Part shown: positions 1 to 9,168 of the stretch, piece by piece | Position numbering within the stretch: position 1 is the stretch's first letter | Layout: the number at the start of each line of letters is the position of its first letter | Assembly (NCBI GenBank): GCA_020630575.1 | Contig: JAHDBD010000018.1 | Span: 30,034-94,033, forward strand | Direction: 5' to 3' | DNA length: 64,000 bases | From: Bernardetia sp. | GTDB taxonomy: Bacteria > Bacteroidota > Bacteroidia > Cytophagales > Bernardetiaceae | Position numbers and translations under genes: made by a program | Notes under the pieces: model-generated | The model's database searches: none | The model's input: the letters and a program-made list of their open reading frames with translations, nothing else | What the model was told of the DNA's origin: nothing

Positions 1-1
1 A

Positions 2-106
2 AACAACCCTATATCAGAAAATTGGCTTTCACTAGGAATAAAAGACTTATTTCCGTTTACCTATGATGAAGATTGTGCTAATATTGAGCTTAGCTTAGGA
101 ATATAA
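2..106 (+). CDS. C-terminal end of an unidentified gene cut by the window edge
   Basis: An open frame runs from the first bases of the window to a TAA at 104-106 and gives 34 residues ending ...ANIELSLGI. There is no start codon inside the window, so the gene begins upstream. The frame is followed within about 30 bp by a clear hairpin and T-run, which supports this being a real gene end on the plus strand. Nothing in 34 residues lets me name a family. It faces the minus-strand defence genes to its right. Confidence 0.5.
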   Translation, partial: NNPISENWLSLGIKDLFPFTYDEDCANIELSLGI

Positions 107-136
107 TAGATAGTATTTGTATCACAATCAAAAAGG

Positions 137-163
137 CTAAGTATTCTGTACTTAGTTTTTTTT
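137..163 (+). terminator. Intrinsic terminator
   Basis: CTAAGTA at 137-143 pairs with TACTTAG at 149-155 around a 5-nt loop and is followed by nine T residues. It lies just after the partial plus-strand gene and just beyond the R-M tail remnant. Confidence 0.6.
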
Positions 164-164
164 A

Positions 165-317
165 TTATGTGATTTTATCAATTTCCTTCATCAATCTATC
201 TGTTTCAGATAAAGCAACGATGATTTTTTGATAGTGATTGATGTCCTCAAAAGTCAGTTTTCTATCTCTTCTATCTTTTAGCCACTTTTGAGCAGGTTGA
301 TAACCTCCAATGTAGAA
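165..317 (-). pseudogene. Orphan copy of the R-M enzyme C terminus (51 codons)
   Basis: The minus strand encodes 50 residues plus TAA that match the last 50 or so residues of the R-M enzyme at 2766-6164. The match starts at FYIGGYQPAQKWLKDR and ends at KEIDKIT instead of KEIDKIVS. At DNA level 171-317 matches 2775-2921 with about five mismatches in 147 bp. The frame is intact, but there is no start codon, and the similarity stops abruptly at 317. This is therefore a severed gene tail, not a gene. It points to recombination at the 3' end of the R-M gene that placed the ATPase gene between two tail copies. From 318 to 388 I see nothing coding. Confidence 0.85.
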
Positions 318-388
318 CTACTTAAAATATTATTTACTTCTTATTTTTCAATATTTTCTATAAAAAGTTGTTTTTTTAATAAAAATGG

Positions 389-2719
389 TTATACTTTAAT
401 ATCAATCCACATTTTGAAAAACTCTTTAACTCTGTCTAAATGTTCAGAGGATTCAGTAAGGCTTATTTGTACAGATTTATGAGCAGCATTATTACGTAAA
501 TCTCTTATTTCATCTACTAAATCACTGTCTTTAAATTTATCTTTATTAGCTTGTAGCTTAGTCAAATCAATTACACTATTGAAATTGCTATAATCCGAAC
601 TTACCATCTTAGCTCTTGTATTTGGTGCTGCTAAAGCATATAATAGATGTTGAGCGTGAAAGCTACTCATTTTTTGACGCTGAAAATTTGTCGTACTTCC
701 AAATAACCAACTTTCCTCTGATTTAAGGTCTGTAAGTTTACTTGAATTAAAGTTAATAGTAAATATGTTTTTACATGCTGGTATAATAACATTTTCCACA
801 GCTTTTCCTAGTTGCATAACAGCAGGGGAAAAATCGTGAGAAGAATCATTAGCTAAATTATTATGTAAAAATAATCCACTGGTTAGAAGTCTTACAATCT
901 CAGGAGATAATTTACTAGATACATCAGTTACTCCTAGTTTAGTATTCAATAGTGATATATAATTAGAATAATCTTGACCTACTAAATATTCATCTATTCT
1001 TTGATAAAGAGTTTCCTCATCTGTTACGTTGCCACTAACCACTAAACTTCTAGTTTTCTCAAATATTTCAATAAACTTTTCTCTACGTTTATTTAACAAT
1101 GATAAGTGTAAATTATAGCCTTGAGGATAGTATTCATTATCATATACTATTCTATAATCTATAAAACCATCATCTGCCACAGGTATAGGTATAACTTGTG
1201 CCTTTGAACTGTCAGCAATTTGAAAATAATGTACACTTAGTTTTTCAGCATTTAATTTACTATCTGCAATCAAATTCTGAAAGCGACTAAGCATATACTC
1301 ATTATGAGTTTCAACAATAAATTTTATCTTAAATTTTTTGTTGGCATCTTCTAATATATCTGCTATTGTAGTTTGTAAGCGAGGATGTAAATTAGTTTCG
1401 GGTTCTTCTATACATAAAATGCTATTCTTGTTAGATAAGCTAATCTTCATCAACAATACAATAATTTGTAAAGTACCAGTACTTATTTTGTTTAGTGTAA
1501 ATGCTTTTGTGCTATCTATTGCTCCGTTTTTGAATTTATAAAACACTAATGTTTTAATTTCTAAACCAACTAAACTTGTTTGTTCTTTTTCTATTTTGCC
1601 TAATTGTAATTTCTCTAGCCATTCATTTACAAATCTTTTCTGCTCTGGTCTTGCATAAAAAAACTGCTTACTTAACTCGTTTAATGTTCCATCATTTGAA
1701 TCATCAATATATGGGGATATTGTATTAAGACGAATAGCAGATAAATATGAGACTTTATCAAGTAATTCAATTAAATCTAAAAATCCTTTTTCTAAGGAAA
1801 GCCTAATGACATTTAGTAACTCCTCAAATTTATCAGAGAAAAGGGTAATATCCTTATTCTCTTCTAAAAAATTTATAGCTTCAATATCAGTATCATCAAC
1901 ATTACCATCACTATCATAGTAATATTTAGTTATTTTATGCCCACTCATTTCATCTTCATCACTCAAGACTTCTAATATCGATATAAAATCAAAAATAGAA
2001 ACTATCGAATGTGCGTACCTTTTTTGATTCCACTCAAAGTCATAAAAGTCTTCTTCTTTCTCAAGTAAAAAAGTATATAAATTTTTTATGGTGCTTGTTT
2101 CTGTACTTGAAATTAAAGTAAAATACTTATCTATTTCATCTTCTTTATCATCTTCAAGAAATCTTCTAGTCCATATATTTTGTAATGTTTTTTTATATTC
2201 TCTCAAATCTTCTTCTATTAATGACAAAGCACTTCTATCTACTTTCTCTCTTTCATTATTGGGCTGTATAAAAGCAAAACTATTTTTTTTATCTTCTGTT
2301 TTAGGTGTAAAAACATTGTCTAAATATTGTATAATTTTTTTAAAGTTAATATTACAACTAGCTCCTTCCATCTTAATAATACAATCATTATTATCTTTTA
2401 AATCTAGTAATACTAACTTTCCCTCATTATTGTATTGCAATTCTAATGTTGTTGCACCTAAAACAGAAAAAGGTAGTCTAAATGTTATTAGCTCTTCAGT
2501 ATTTATATTTTTTATACTTGCAAGTTTAGTACCCTCAAAGTTTAGATTTAAACCATCTTGTTTATAAATATCTAAACTATTTTGTAGAACCTCCAAAATT
2601 CTAAATACTGAACTTTTACCTGTGTTATTTGAACCTAAAAATACATTTATATCATTAAATTGGAATTGTGTGTCCTTAAAGTCTAGTATGCCATCAATAT
2701 ATAGGTAGTTAAATTGCAT
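389..2719 (-). CDS. ABC/OLD-like AAA ATPase with a C-terminal HEPN-like RNase motif, probable defence protein
   Basis: The protein has 776 residues. The N terminus is a typical SMC/OLD-type ATPase: Walker A GSNNTGKSS at residues 29-37, Walker B with the following D-loop region ILCIEEPETNLHPRL at about 433-447, and the switch region FIVETHNEYMLSR at about 465-477. The TOPRIM nuclease that usually follows in OLD proteins is not visible. Instead there is a helical region of about 300 residues ending in DLRNNAAHKS, where R742-N-N-A-A-H747 fits the RX4-6H motif of HEPN ribonucleases. Such an ATPase-HEPN layout recalls RloC/PrrC-type anticodon nucleases in principle. The family assignment of the C terminus is inference from one motif. 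The gene starts 46 bp after the R-M gene stop and is probably cotranscribed. It is flanked by duplicated R-M tails, a sign of cassette insertion. Confidence 0.85.
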   Translation of the reverse strand: MQFNYLYIDGILDFKDTQFQFNDINVFLGSNNTGKSSVFRILEVLQNSLDIYKQDGLNLNFEGTKLASIKNINTEELITFRLPFSVLGATTLELQYNNEGKLVLLDLKDNNDCIIKMEGASCNINFKKIIQYLDNVFTPKTEDKKNSFAFIQPNNEREKVDRSALSLIEEDLREYKKTLQNIWTRRFLEDDKEDEIDKYFTLISSTETSTIKNLYTFLLEKEEDFYDFEWNQKRYAHSIVSIFDFISILEVLSDEDEMSGHKITKYYYDSDGNVDDTDIEAINFLEENKDITLFSDKFEELLNVIRLSLEKGFLDLIELLDKVSYLSAIRLNTISPYIDDSNDGTLNELSKQFFYARPEQKRFVNEWLEKLQLGKIEKEQTSLVGLEIKTLVFYKFKNGAIDSTKAFTLNKISTGTLQIIVLLMKISLSNKNSILCIEEPETNLHPRLQTTIADILEDANKKFKIKFIVETHNEYMLSRFQNLIADSKLNAEKLSVHYFQIADSSKAQVIPIPVADDGFIDYRIVYDNEYYPQGYNLHLSLLNKRREKFIEIFEKTRSLVVSGNVTDEETLYQRIDEYLVGQDYSNYISLLNTKLGVTDVSSKLSPEIVRLLTSGLFLHNNLANDSSHDFSPAVMQLGKAVENVIIPACKNIFTINFNSSKLTDLKSEESWLFGSTTNFQRQKMSSFHAQHLLYALAAPNTRAKMVSSDYSNFNSVIDLTKLQANKDKFKDSDLVDEIRDLRNNAAHKSVQISLTESSEHLDRVKEFFKMWIDIKV

Positions 2720-2765
2720 AATTTATGTTTTTAGGATTGATTTTAGTAAAAGAATAAAAATTAGC

Positions 2766-5700
2766 CTAAGATACGATTTTATCAATTTCCTTCATCAATC
2801 TATCTGTTTCAGATAAAGCAACGATTATTTTTTGATAGTGATTGATGTCCTCAAAAGTCAGTTTTCTATTTCTTCTGTCTTTGAGCCACTTTTGAGCAGG
2901 TTGATAACCTCCAATGTAAAATTCCCAAGCCGTAGCAGGAACATTGTCAAAATATTGAGTTTCATTGATATACACCTTACCTAATTGTGTCTTTTTATCA
3001 AGAGTGAAATTTGGACGTTGTTCTACTTCGTTTTCGCCTTCTACTGGATAAGAAGTAATAAAATTATCTACTACATCACTTTCCAATAAATGAATTTGTC
3101 TTATCTGACCTCCTAAATCAACCAATTTCCAAAAGGTTTTTGCATCAGCAGGATAAGGAACTCTAGGAAAATCTATCTTCAAAAACTCCTTATATTTTTC
3201 TCTATATTTTGGCGAATGAAGAACAGCATAGATATAATCCAAAATATCAATAGGCGCAAATGTTCCTTTCTTTTTTGTTTTCTCAACAGTAAATACTAAA
3301 CCTAATTTTTGAGCGATTTGAGCTACTATTTCCTTTTTTAGATTGGGTTTTCTAGGTTCTTCTTCTTTATCAATTTGTTCAGTCTGAACTAACATCTTTC
3401 TTATTTCTCCTAGTTCGCTGCCTTGCTTTTTGTATTCTTTTTTTTGTTCTCTGTATTTCCTATTAAGTTCTTTACTTCGATTATCTACTGTTTCATAAAT
3501 TTCTTCTAGGAACAAAAAATCTTTTTTGAATTTCTCAAAAATAGCTTCTTTTCCCTTTAATTCTTCTTCTAATTTTATCCTTTTTTCTGCTGATAGAGTT
3601 TCTTCTTTTTCTGTTTGTGGATAGAAATACAAAGGGAGAACTTGACACCCCTCTCTTGTTTTGTTTGAAACTGCACAACTTTCAGGAGCTAAGTTGCTAA
3701 CAAAACAATGTCTAAATCCAACAACAGCCTGTTGGCGAGAAATTAATAAAGAAAGATTTTCTTTATTTAAAATATTATTTAAAATTTCTCTTCTAGGATA
3801 GTCCATTACTACATGGCTTAAATAAGTTGAGCGAATATCAAATGGTCTATAAATACAATCTGTTAGCTTTTCTTTCCATTTTGTATCAGAAAAAAGATTT
3901 TCTCTTTGTATATCAAGTTTCCAATCTCTATTATCTTTAATGTTGTACTTTCGATATAATTCTTTATCAGAAATGTTTTTATTTCTTAATTCTTCTATTT
4001 TTTTAGTAGTTATATCTTTAGTAAAATCAATAGCATAGTGGTCTCTATGTGTTTGAAAACCTAAAACAGAATTTGTAAACATATTTATAAGACTAAATCC
4101 TTTCTTATATTCTTCTTGCGCTTCAAAATCCTTTTGCACCATAAAATAATTAGGTGCAATATTAGGTAACTCTACAAAAGGAACATTTTTAAGAGAATTG
4201 CTATCTAAAAATTCATATTTACTTTCTCTCTTTCCAAATAAATCATAGTGAAAAACCTTTCCTAATTCATCTTTTTTCTTTTTTCCAGTCTTGATAAAAA
4301 TATTGATACTGACACCTTGCATAATATCAAAGACATTTTGGTCTATACTACCATCAGGCGAAACTTCTTTTTTCTTAGAGTTACCATGTAAATCTATGGT
4401 ATAAATTTTATCATAGGTTTTAAGCAAATTCCAACGCATTCCCCTAAAAGTAGGATTATCTAAAAAACCATGTGGATTAATAAAAGCAAGGACACCACTT
4501 TCATTTTTTTCTATAAAGTGCTGACCATAACGCAAAAATTTGACATAATCGTCATTTATCCATTTTGGATTTCTTTCTTTTAATTTTTCTTTGCCTTCGG
4601 GTTCTTTCTTATAATCCTCCATCAATTCCATAATCCATTTTCCTTTATTCTGACTTTCGCCACTATACGGAGGATTACCCAAAATAACCATTACAGGTGT
4701 ATCTTTTTTGATTTTATTAGCTTCATTTGCTTCTGTACTAAGCCAATTTGCAAAACTTGTTTCTAGTTCTGTACTACCTTCTTCTAGTGAATTTGTCAGA
4801 AATACTCTAAAACGTTCTTCTTTTGTGGGTTTAAAACCTGTTTCTTTGAGTAAAAAATCTAGTTTTAGATGCGCCATTGCATACGAAGCCATCAGCAACT
4901 CAAAGCCATTCAGACGAGGTAAAAGGTCATTTTCTACATAACTATTCCAAACTCCTTTTTGATTTTGGAATTGTTTGTAAATGTGTTCTACTGTTTCTGC
5001 TAAAAATGTTCCTGTTCCTGTGGCTGGGTCAAGAATCTGTACTTTATGAACTTCTTTTTCTACTAAATTTCCTTTTTCGCTTACTTTTATTTTGGTCTTA
5101 CTACTGTTTGTCAGTCCTTTAGATAGATTAAATTCAGTTTTGAGTATATCATCAACGGCACGAACTATAAAATTAACTACTGGTTTAGGCGTGTACCAAA
5201 CCCCTCTAGCTTTTCTTAGTTTTGGGTCGTACTCTGCCAAAAAAGTTTCGTAGAAGTGAATTAGGGCATCTTCTGTTTGGGTTTCTCTTCCGTATTCCTG
5301 TAAAGTAGCTTCTACATTGGCATAAACAAAAATATTTGAAAGATCATCCACAATCCAAACTAAACGTGTATCTAAATCATAACCTGCTATGTACTGAAAT
5401 AATTTACGCAGAAATGGATTGGATTTAGGGATTAAGGTTGCAGCTTTTTGACGAGTAAATGTAGTAGGCGAATTATCATGCAATCTTGCTGCAAACATTC
5501 CGTAGGCTATTGTTTGAGCATACACATCAGCAAAGGCTTTGTGTGAAATATCTTTTATCAAGATTTGTTTGAAGGCTTCAAATTGTTGTTGTAGTGAAGA
5601 ATCTTCACGTTCTTTCTCATCAGAATCAAGTGAATTTTCTATTATAGTGGCTAACATTTGAGCCTTTGCAGCCATCATTTCGGCTAGTTTTTTCGGACTT

Positions 5701-6164
5701 TTTATTGTTTGTCCTTCATAGATACAAAAATCTTTGATATGTCTTTCAAAACTCTCAAAATTCTCTCTAATTGGTTCTATCTGTCCATTTTCTATTTTAC
5801 CAATAGCAATGCTTTTGATAAATTTTTTATCTTGATAGAAATGAAAATCCAAATAATCAGTAAAAGCAAGATTATCAAGTGATTTTTTATATCTATCAAA
5901 TTGAGATTTATTGCCTGTTTTCTTTTTTCCTTCAAGGTCTTTATCTCCAATATTTTTTGCTTCAATATGACCAACAGGAATATCTTTTTTTGTAAGAACA
6001 AAGTCAGGCGCACCACAAGCAATACGTTTAGGCTCATTGGTAGCCGATACTTTAGGAACAATACTTTCTAAAAGTGTTTGTAAATCTCCTCTAAATGTAT
6101 GCTCAGTAGCATTCCCTAACTGAAAACGCTGATTGATTTTGCTGATGTATTCTTCTAAAGTCAT
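2766..6164 (-). CDS. Single-chain restriction-modification enzyme (Mrr-like nuclease + N6-adenine methylase + Type ISP C-terminal domain)
   Basis: The protein has 1132 residues. The N terminus carries a PD-(D/E)XK nuclease core: GAPDF with D54, then HIEAK with E68 and K70. Methyltransferase motif I, DPATGTGTF, is at about 377-385 and motif IV, GNPPY, at about 494-498, as expected of an amino-methyltransferase acting on adenine. The following ~500 residues should contain target recognition. The extreme C terminus, YIGGYQPAQKWLKDR, is the hallmark of the Type ISP C-terminal family. No helicase motifs lie between the nuclease and the methylase, so it is more like a Type IIG enzyme than LlaGI/LlaBIII. 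The gene begins 14 bp after the integrase stop and precedes the ATPase, forming one minus-strand unit. The target sequence cannot be read from the sequence. Confidence 0.93.
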   Translation of the reverse strand: MTLEEYISKINQRFQLGNATEHTFRGDLQTLLESIVPKVSATNEPKRIACGAPDFVLTKKDIPVGHIEAKNIGDKDLEGKKKTGNKSQFDRYKKSLDNLAFTDYLDFHFYQDKKFIKSIAIGKIENGQIEPIRENFESFERHIKDFCIYEGQTIKSPKKLAEMMAAKAQMLATIIENSLDSDEKEREDSSLQQQFEAFKQILIKDISHKAFADVYAQTIAYGMFAARLHDNSPTTFTRQKAATLIPKSNPFLRKLFQYIAGYDLDTRLVWIVDDLSNIFVYANVEATLQEYGRETQTEDALIHFYETFLAEYDPKLRKARGVWYTPKPVVNFIVRAVDDILKTEFNLSKGLTNSSKTKIKVSEKGNLVEKEVHKVQILDPATGTGTFLAETVEHIYKQFQNQKGVWNSYVENDLLPRLNGFELLMASYAMAHLKLDFLLKETGFKPTKEERFRVFLTNSLEEGSTELETSFANWLSTEANEANKIKKDTPVMVILGNPPYSGESQNKGKWIMELMEDYKKEPEGKEKLKERNPKWINDDYVKFLRYGQHFIEKNESGVLAFINPHGFLDNPTFRGMRWNLLKTYDKIYTIDLHGNSKKKEVSPDGSIDQNVFDIMQGVSINIFIKTGKKKKDELGKVFHYDLFGKRESKYEFLDSNSLKNVPFVELPNIAPNYFMVQKDFEAQEEYKKGFSLINMFTNSVLGFQTHRDHYAIDFTKDITTKKIEELRNKNISDKELYRKYNIKDNRDWKLDIQRENLFSDTKWKEKLTDCIYRPFDIRSTYLSHVVMDYPRREILNNILNKENLSLLISRQQAVVGFRHCFVSNLAPESCAVSNKTREGCQVLPLYFYPQTEKEETLSAEKRIKLEEELKGKEAIFEKFKKDFLFLEEIYETVDNRSKELNRKYREQKKEYKKQGSELGEIRKMLVQTEQIDKEEEPRKPNLKKEIVAQIAQKLGLVFTVEKTKKKGTFAPIDILDYIYAVLHSPKYREKYKEFLKIDFPRVPYPADAKTFWKLVDLGGQIRQIHLLESDVVDNFITSYPVEGENEVEQRPNFTLDKKTQLGKVYINETQYFDNVPATAWEFYIGGYQPAQKWLKDRRNRKLTFEDINHYQKIIVALSETDRLMKEIDKIVS
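2775..2921. repeat. 147-bp direct repeat, copy B (copy A at 171-317)
   Basis: This segment inside the 3' end of the R-M gene is repeated at 171-317 in the same orientation with about five mismatches (roughly 97% identity), at an offset of 2604 bp. The two copies bracket the ATPase gene exactly. The copies stop matching before the stop codon, so the two tails end differently (IVS versus IT). Confidence 0.9.
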
Positions 6165-6178
6165 TTTTATTCAGAGAG

Positions 6179-7309
6179 TTAAATTGAAGGAAAATTGTTT
6201 CTTATTTTTTCACTTGAATAAACACCTAAACCTCTCATATAAGTACGTGTTTGTTCTAAATTGTGGTGTCTGCATTGTTGTGAAATTTCCAAAACATCCA
6301 CGCCACTTTTATAGGCTGCTACTACTCCAGTATGCTTCCAACTGTATAAAGTATATTCTTTTGATAATTTTAGTCTGTCTTTAATTTCCTTATATTCTTT
6401 TGTAAACTGCCCTTCTTTGGTAGGTTTGTTTGAAGGAAAGCCATTTATTCCAAATAAGTAATAGTCAGAGTGATACGATAAGAAACCACTTTGTAGTAAA
6501 GCATTCATTAAATGACTGGGTATATCTACTCTTTCACTTTTCTTGTTTTTTGATATTTCAGCAGGTATAAATAGTTTGTTTGTATCAGTTTCTATATAGC
6601 CTACCTTCAAAAATCGTATTTCTTGTGGTCTGACAAAGGTATAGAAGAGAATTTGGCATACTAACCATAGGTTAGAGTTTTCCTCACTTACAACTTCTTT
6701 TATCTTTTTTCTTTGTTCTATATTATAAAATTGATGTGCTTTTGACTTGTGTACCTTTGCCTTCTTAAATTTTTCCATCACGTTCTCATCTACATAGCCT
6801 AATACTTTTAAATCTGATAGCAGAGTTCCTATGGTAGTGCCGTATGAGTTTCTAGTTTTGTTACTTATTCCTTTTTTCTGCTGCAAAGTATTCAGAAACT
6901 CAGTAACATGTGATGCCTGTAAACTACGAATGGCAAGGTCTGGGTAGTTCTCATTGAGGAACTCAAAAAAGTATTTTAAATGGCTTTTATAGCTACTTAC
7001 AGACCTCTTACGAAGGCGTGGTTTAGCGTTGTCAAATGCAAGTTGTAGTGCATTCACAGAGGTTTCTATTAGTTTTCGACGTTCTTTTTCCTTTATGAGT
7101 TTCTCATTGTTTGAAGGAACATAAATATTGAATTTTTTTAAATCATCATTTATTTCCTTTGCCAATTCTTCGTTTGCGTCTTTATAGGTTCTCTTCCTAA
7201 CTAGCTTTTTCTTTTCGTTGTCCCAAATCCAAAATTCTACATAAGGTCTTTTCCCATCAACGAATTTAGCAGACTTATAAGGAAATTTTTTATTTTCGCT
7301 TTTGTCCAT
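6179..7309 (-). CDS. Tyrosine recombinase / integrase
   Basis: A phage-integrase-family protein. From Met at 7309 it has about 376 residues: an N-terminal arm-binding region, a SAM-like core-binding domain with the segment FLNTLQQKKGISNKTRNSYG, and a catalytic domain. Catalytic residues visible are R in FVRPQEIR, H in YSWKHTG (the HxxR arginine is replaced, as in many Bacteroidota integrases), HH in CRHHNLEQT and the Tyr nucleophile in TRTYMRG. An upstream in-frame ATG at 7379-7381 would add 24 hydrophobic residues atypical for the family, so I prefer 7309. The gene begins close to the 3' end of tRNA-fMet and reads away from it, the usual arrangement of a tRNA-integrated element. The R-M and ATPase genes follow in the same direction. 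Confidence 0.92.
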   Translation of the reverse strand: MDKSENKKFPYKSAKFVDGKRPYVEFWIWDNEKKKLVRKRTYKDANEELAKEINDDLKKFNIYVPSNNEKLIKEKERRKLIETSVNALQLAFDNAKPRLRKRSVSSYKSHLKYFFEFLNENYPDLAIRSLQASHVTEFLNTLQQKKGISNKTRNSYGTTIGTLLSDLKVLGYVDENVMEKFKKAKVHKSKAHQFYNIEQRKKIKEVVSEENSNLWLVCQILFYTFVRPQEIRFLKVGYIETDTNKLFIPAEISKNKKSERVDIPSHLMNALLQSGFLSYHSDYYLFGINGFPSNKPTKEGQFTKEYKEIKDRLKLSKEYTLYSWKHTGVVAAYKSGVDVLEISQQCRHHNLEQTRTYMRGLGVYSSEKIRNNFPSI

Positions 7310-7396
7310 TCCTTGTTTGTTGTAGTATTCAAAGAGAATAAAAAAAACACTATTGGCAATAGTTATTAAAAATTGGCGCATATTTGGCGCATATTC

Positions 7397-7430
7397 AATA
7401 AAAAACCCCTTAACAGTAATGTAAGGGGTT
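7397..7430 (-). terminator. Terminator of the initiator tRNA transcript
   Basis: AACCCCTTA at 7404-7412 pairs perfectly with TAAGGGGTT at 7422-7430. On the minus strand the hairpin is followed by a T-rich run. It sits between the tRNA 3' end and the integrase gene. Confidence 0.75.
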
Positions 7431-7435
7431 AATAG

Positions 7436-7508
<73 letters not shown>

Positions 7509-7551
7509 CCGTAATTGGTACAACCAAGATTTATTTACCCTGATTGTTTTA

Positions 7552-7581
7552 CAAAGGTACGAAAATATTTTTAATCTGCAA
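7552..7581 (-). promoter_or_regulatory. Promoter of tRNA-fMet (TTG-N19-TACCTTTG)
   Basis: On the minus strand TTG (7579-7581) is followed after 19 nt by TACCTTTG (7552-7559). This matches the Bacteroidota primary-sigma consensus. The start of transcription should fall near 7546, about 40 nt before the mature tRNA. Confidence 0.6.
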
Positions 7582-7717
7582 GTATTTATCTAAAAAAAAG
7601 TATTTATTTTCTATAAAAAACCTAAATTATAGGTTTTTATCAATTTAGTTGCCCTTTTTTTGAGCAAAAAATAACAATTATACTATATTATTCTATAAAA
7701 AAAGCGAACTTTGTAGT

Positions 7718-8653
7718 ATGAAAGAACTTGACTTAGATGCCATTTTAAATGCTGGCAAAGAATCTGAAAATCATAAAGCTGGTTTTGTAGCCTTGGTTGG
7801 AAAACCAAATAGTGGCAAATCTACGCTTATGAATACTGTATTAGGAGAAAAATTAGCTATCGTAACTCCCAAAGCACAAACTACTCGCCATCGTATTATG
7901 GGGATTTTGAATAGTGAAGACTATCAAATTGTGTTTTCAGATACACCAGGTATTATTTCTCCAAAATATGAGCTTCATGAAAAAATGATGCGTTTTGTAG
8001 AAAAATCATTGGAAGATGCTGATGTAATTTTGCTTGTAACCTCTCTTGATGAGAGTCATGATGAAGAAAATGCCATCGAAAAACTCCGAAAAGCATTAGA
8101 TAAAAAGAAAATTCCTCTCATTGTTCTACTGAATAAAGCTGATTTAGTTGATCAAGATATCATTGATGAAAAAATTGCTCGTTGGAAAGAAGTATTAAAT
8201 CCACAAGAAATTTTGCCTATTTCTGCCTTAATTGGTTTTAATGTAAATGAAGTATTAGAACTTATCTTAAAATATCTTCCAAAACATCCTGCTTATTATG
8301 ACAAAGAAATGCTGACAGATCGTCCAGAACGTTTTTTTGCAGGAGAGATTATACGAGAAAAAATATTTTTGCATTATGATCAAGAAATTCCCTATTCTAC
8401 TGAGGTAGGCATTTTAGAGTTTAAAGATGAACCTAAAATTCTTCGCATCAATGCAGAAATACATGTTGAAAGAAAATCTCAAAAAGGTATTCTGATAGGT
8501 AAAAATGGAAGTGCACTCAAAATAATTGGACAAGCAGCCCGATTAGACATGGAAGCCTTCTTTGGTAAAAAAGTGTTTTTAGAACTTTATGTCAGAGTAA
8601 GTGAAAACTGGCGTAAAAAATCTGATAAATTGGGTTGGTTTGGCTATAAATAG
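7718..8653 (+). CDS. era: GTPase Era
   Basis: A 311-residue Era homologue, the normal length. The GTPase domain shows G1 GKPNSGKST at residues 28-36, the switch-I segment TTRHRIMG, G3 SDTPG and G4 NKAD. The C-terminal KH domain carries the GILIGKNGSALK loop that in Era binds the 3' end of 16S rRNA during 30S maturation. The ATG is only 64 codons before the first conserved switch residues and is the sole sensible start. The gene is separate from the minus-strand tRNA and integrase unit and begins the core chromosomal part of the window. Confidence 0.98.
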   Translation: MKELDLDAILNAGKESENHKAGFVALVGKPNSGKSTLMNTVLGEKLAIVTPKAQTTRHRIMGILNSEDYQIVFSDTPGIISPKYELHEKMMRFVEKSLEDADVILLVTSLDESHDEENAIEKLRKALDKKKIPLIVLLNKADLVDQDIIDEKIARWKEVLNPQEILPISALIGFNVNEVLELILKYLPKHPAYYDKEMLTDRPERFFAGEIIREKIFLHYDQEIPYSTEVGILEFKDEPKILRINAEIHVERKSQKGILIGKNGSALKIIGQAARLDMEAFFGKKVFLELYVRVSENWRKKSDKLGWFGYK

Positions 8654-8724
8654 TCAGTAACCAATTATGTAGTTATTCCTAGTCAGTTAATTTCACTGAA
8701 TTTCACTTCATAATTTTTAATTTT

Positions 8725-8740
8725 TAATTAGCTTCGCTGA
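8725..8740. repeat. Short intergenic repeat around the 117-residue gene
   Basis: TAATTAGCTTCGCTGA at 8725-8740 recurs with one change at 9120-9135 (TAATTAGCTACGCTGA). The two copies flank the hypothetical gene; the second copy overlaps its stop codon. Confidence 0.5.
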
Positions 8741-8768
8741 TTATTTCATAATTCGTAATTTATATATA

Positions 8769-9122
8769 ATGAAAGATTCAAATTTCCGTATTCCAACTGT
8801 TCATTCTGATAAAAATATTAAAGTAGAAATGTCTGGTTCATTAGCTTCTATTAAAGAAAGTGAACGTCAACTCTCTAAATTTATAATTGATGAAAAAGTA
8901 TACTTTGTTCTTACTCAAAGCGATATTGAAAAGCTAGAAGATGATAGTTTGGGCATAAAAGGATATGCTGTTTGGGTTTTTGAAAATGAAGCTAAAGAAG
9001 AAAACTATGTTGGTAAAATGGTAAATATAGGAGGAAAAGAACCTGAAATGGAAGCTAAAGAAGAACACCAAAAATATGTTTTTGTAGTTTTAGATATAAT
9101 TAGAGAATGGCTAAAGAAGTAA
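8769..9122 (+). CDS. Hypothetical cytoplasmic protein
   Basis: A 117-residue acidic protein without signal peptide or membrane segment. I do not recognise a family. It is rich in Glu and Lys, with mixed alpha/beta character, for example the hydrophobic strand KYVFVVLDII followed by REWLKK. It lies 115 bp after era and 46 bp before a TPR lipoprotein on the same strand, so the three may be cotranscribed. The stop codon overlaps one copy of a short repeat that also occurs upstream of the gene. Confidence 0.8.
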   Translation: MKDSNFRIPTVHSDKNIKVEMSGSLASIKESERQLSKFIIDEKVYFVLTQSDIEKLEDDSLGIKGYAVWVFENEAKEENYVGKMVNIGGKEPEMEAKEEHQKYVFVVLDIIREWLKK

Positions 9123-9168
9123 TTAGCTACGCTGACTTTCAGTTGTAAATGATAAATGTAAATTGTAA

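Noticed and set aside
2088..2567. 159-codon plus-strand open frame inside the ATPase gene
   Set aside because: It is antisense to a gene with clear ATPase motifs and encodes a Ser/Leu/Ile-rich product, typical of a shadow frame in AT-rich coding DNA.
7310..7381. 24-residue N-terminal extension of the integrase from ATG at 7379-7381
   Set aside because: The residues are hydrophobic and unlike integrase N termini, while Met at 7309 starts a normal arm-binding domain.
1..7381. Transposon or insertion sequence as the cause of the duplicated R-M tail
   Set aside because: No transposase, no terminal inverted repeats and a 147-bp coding repeat, far longer than a target-site duplication, argue for homologous recombination instead.
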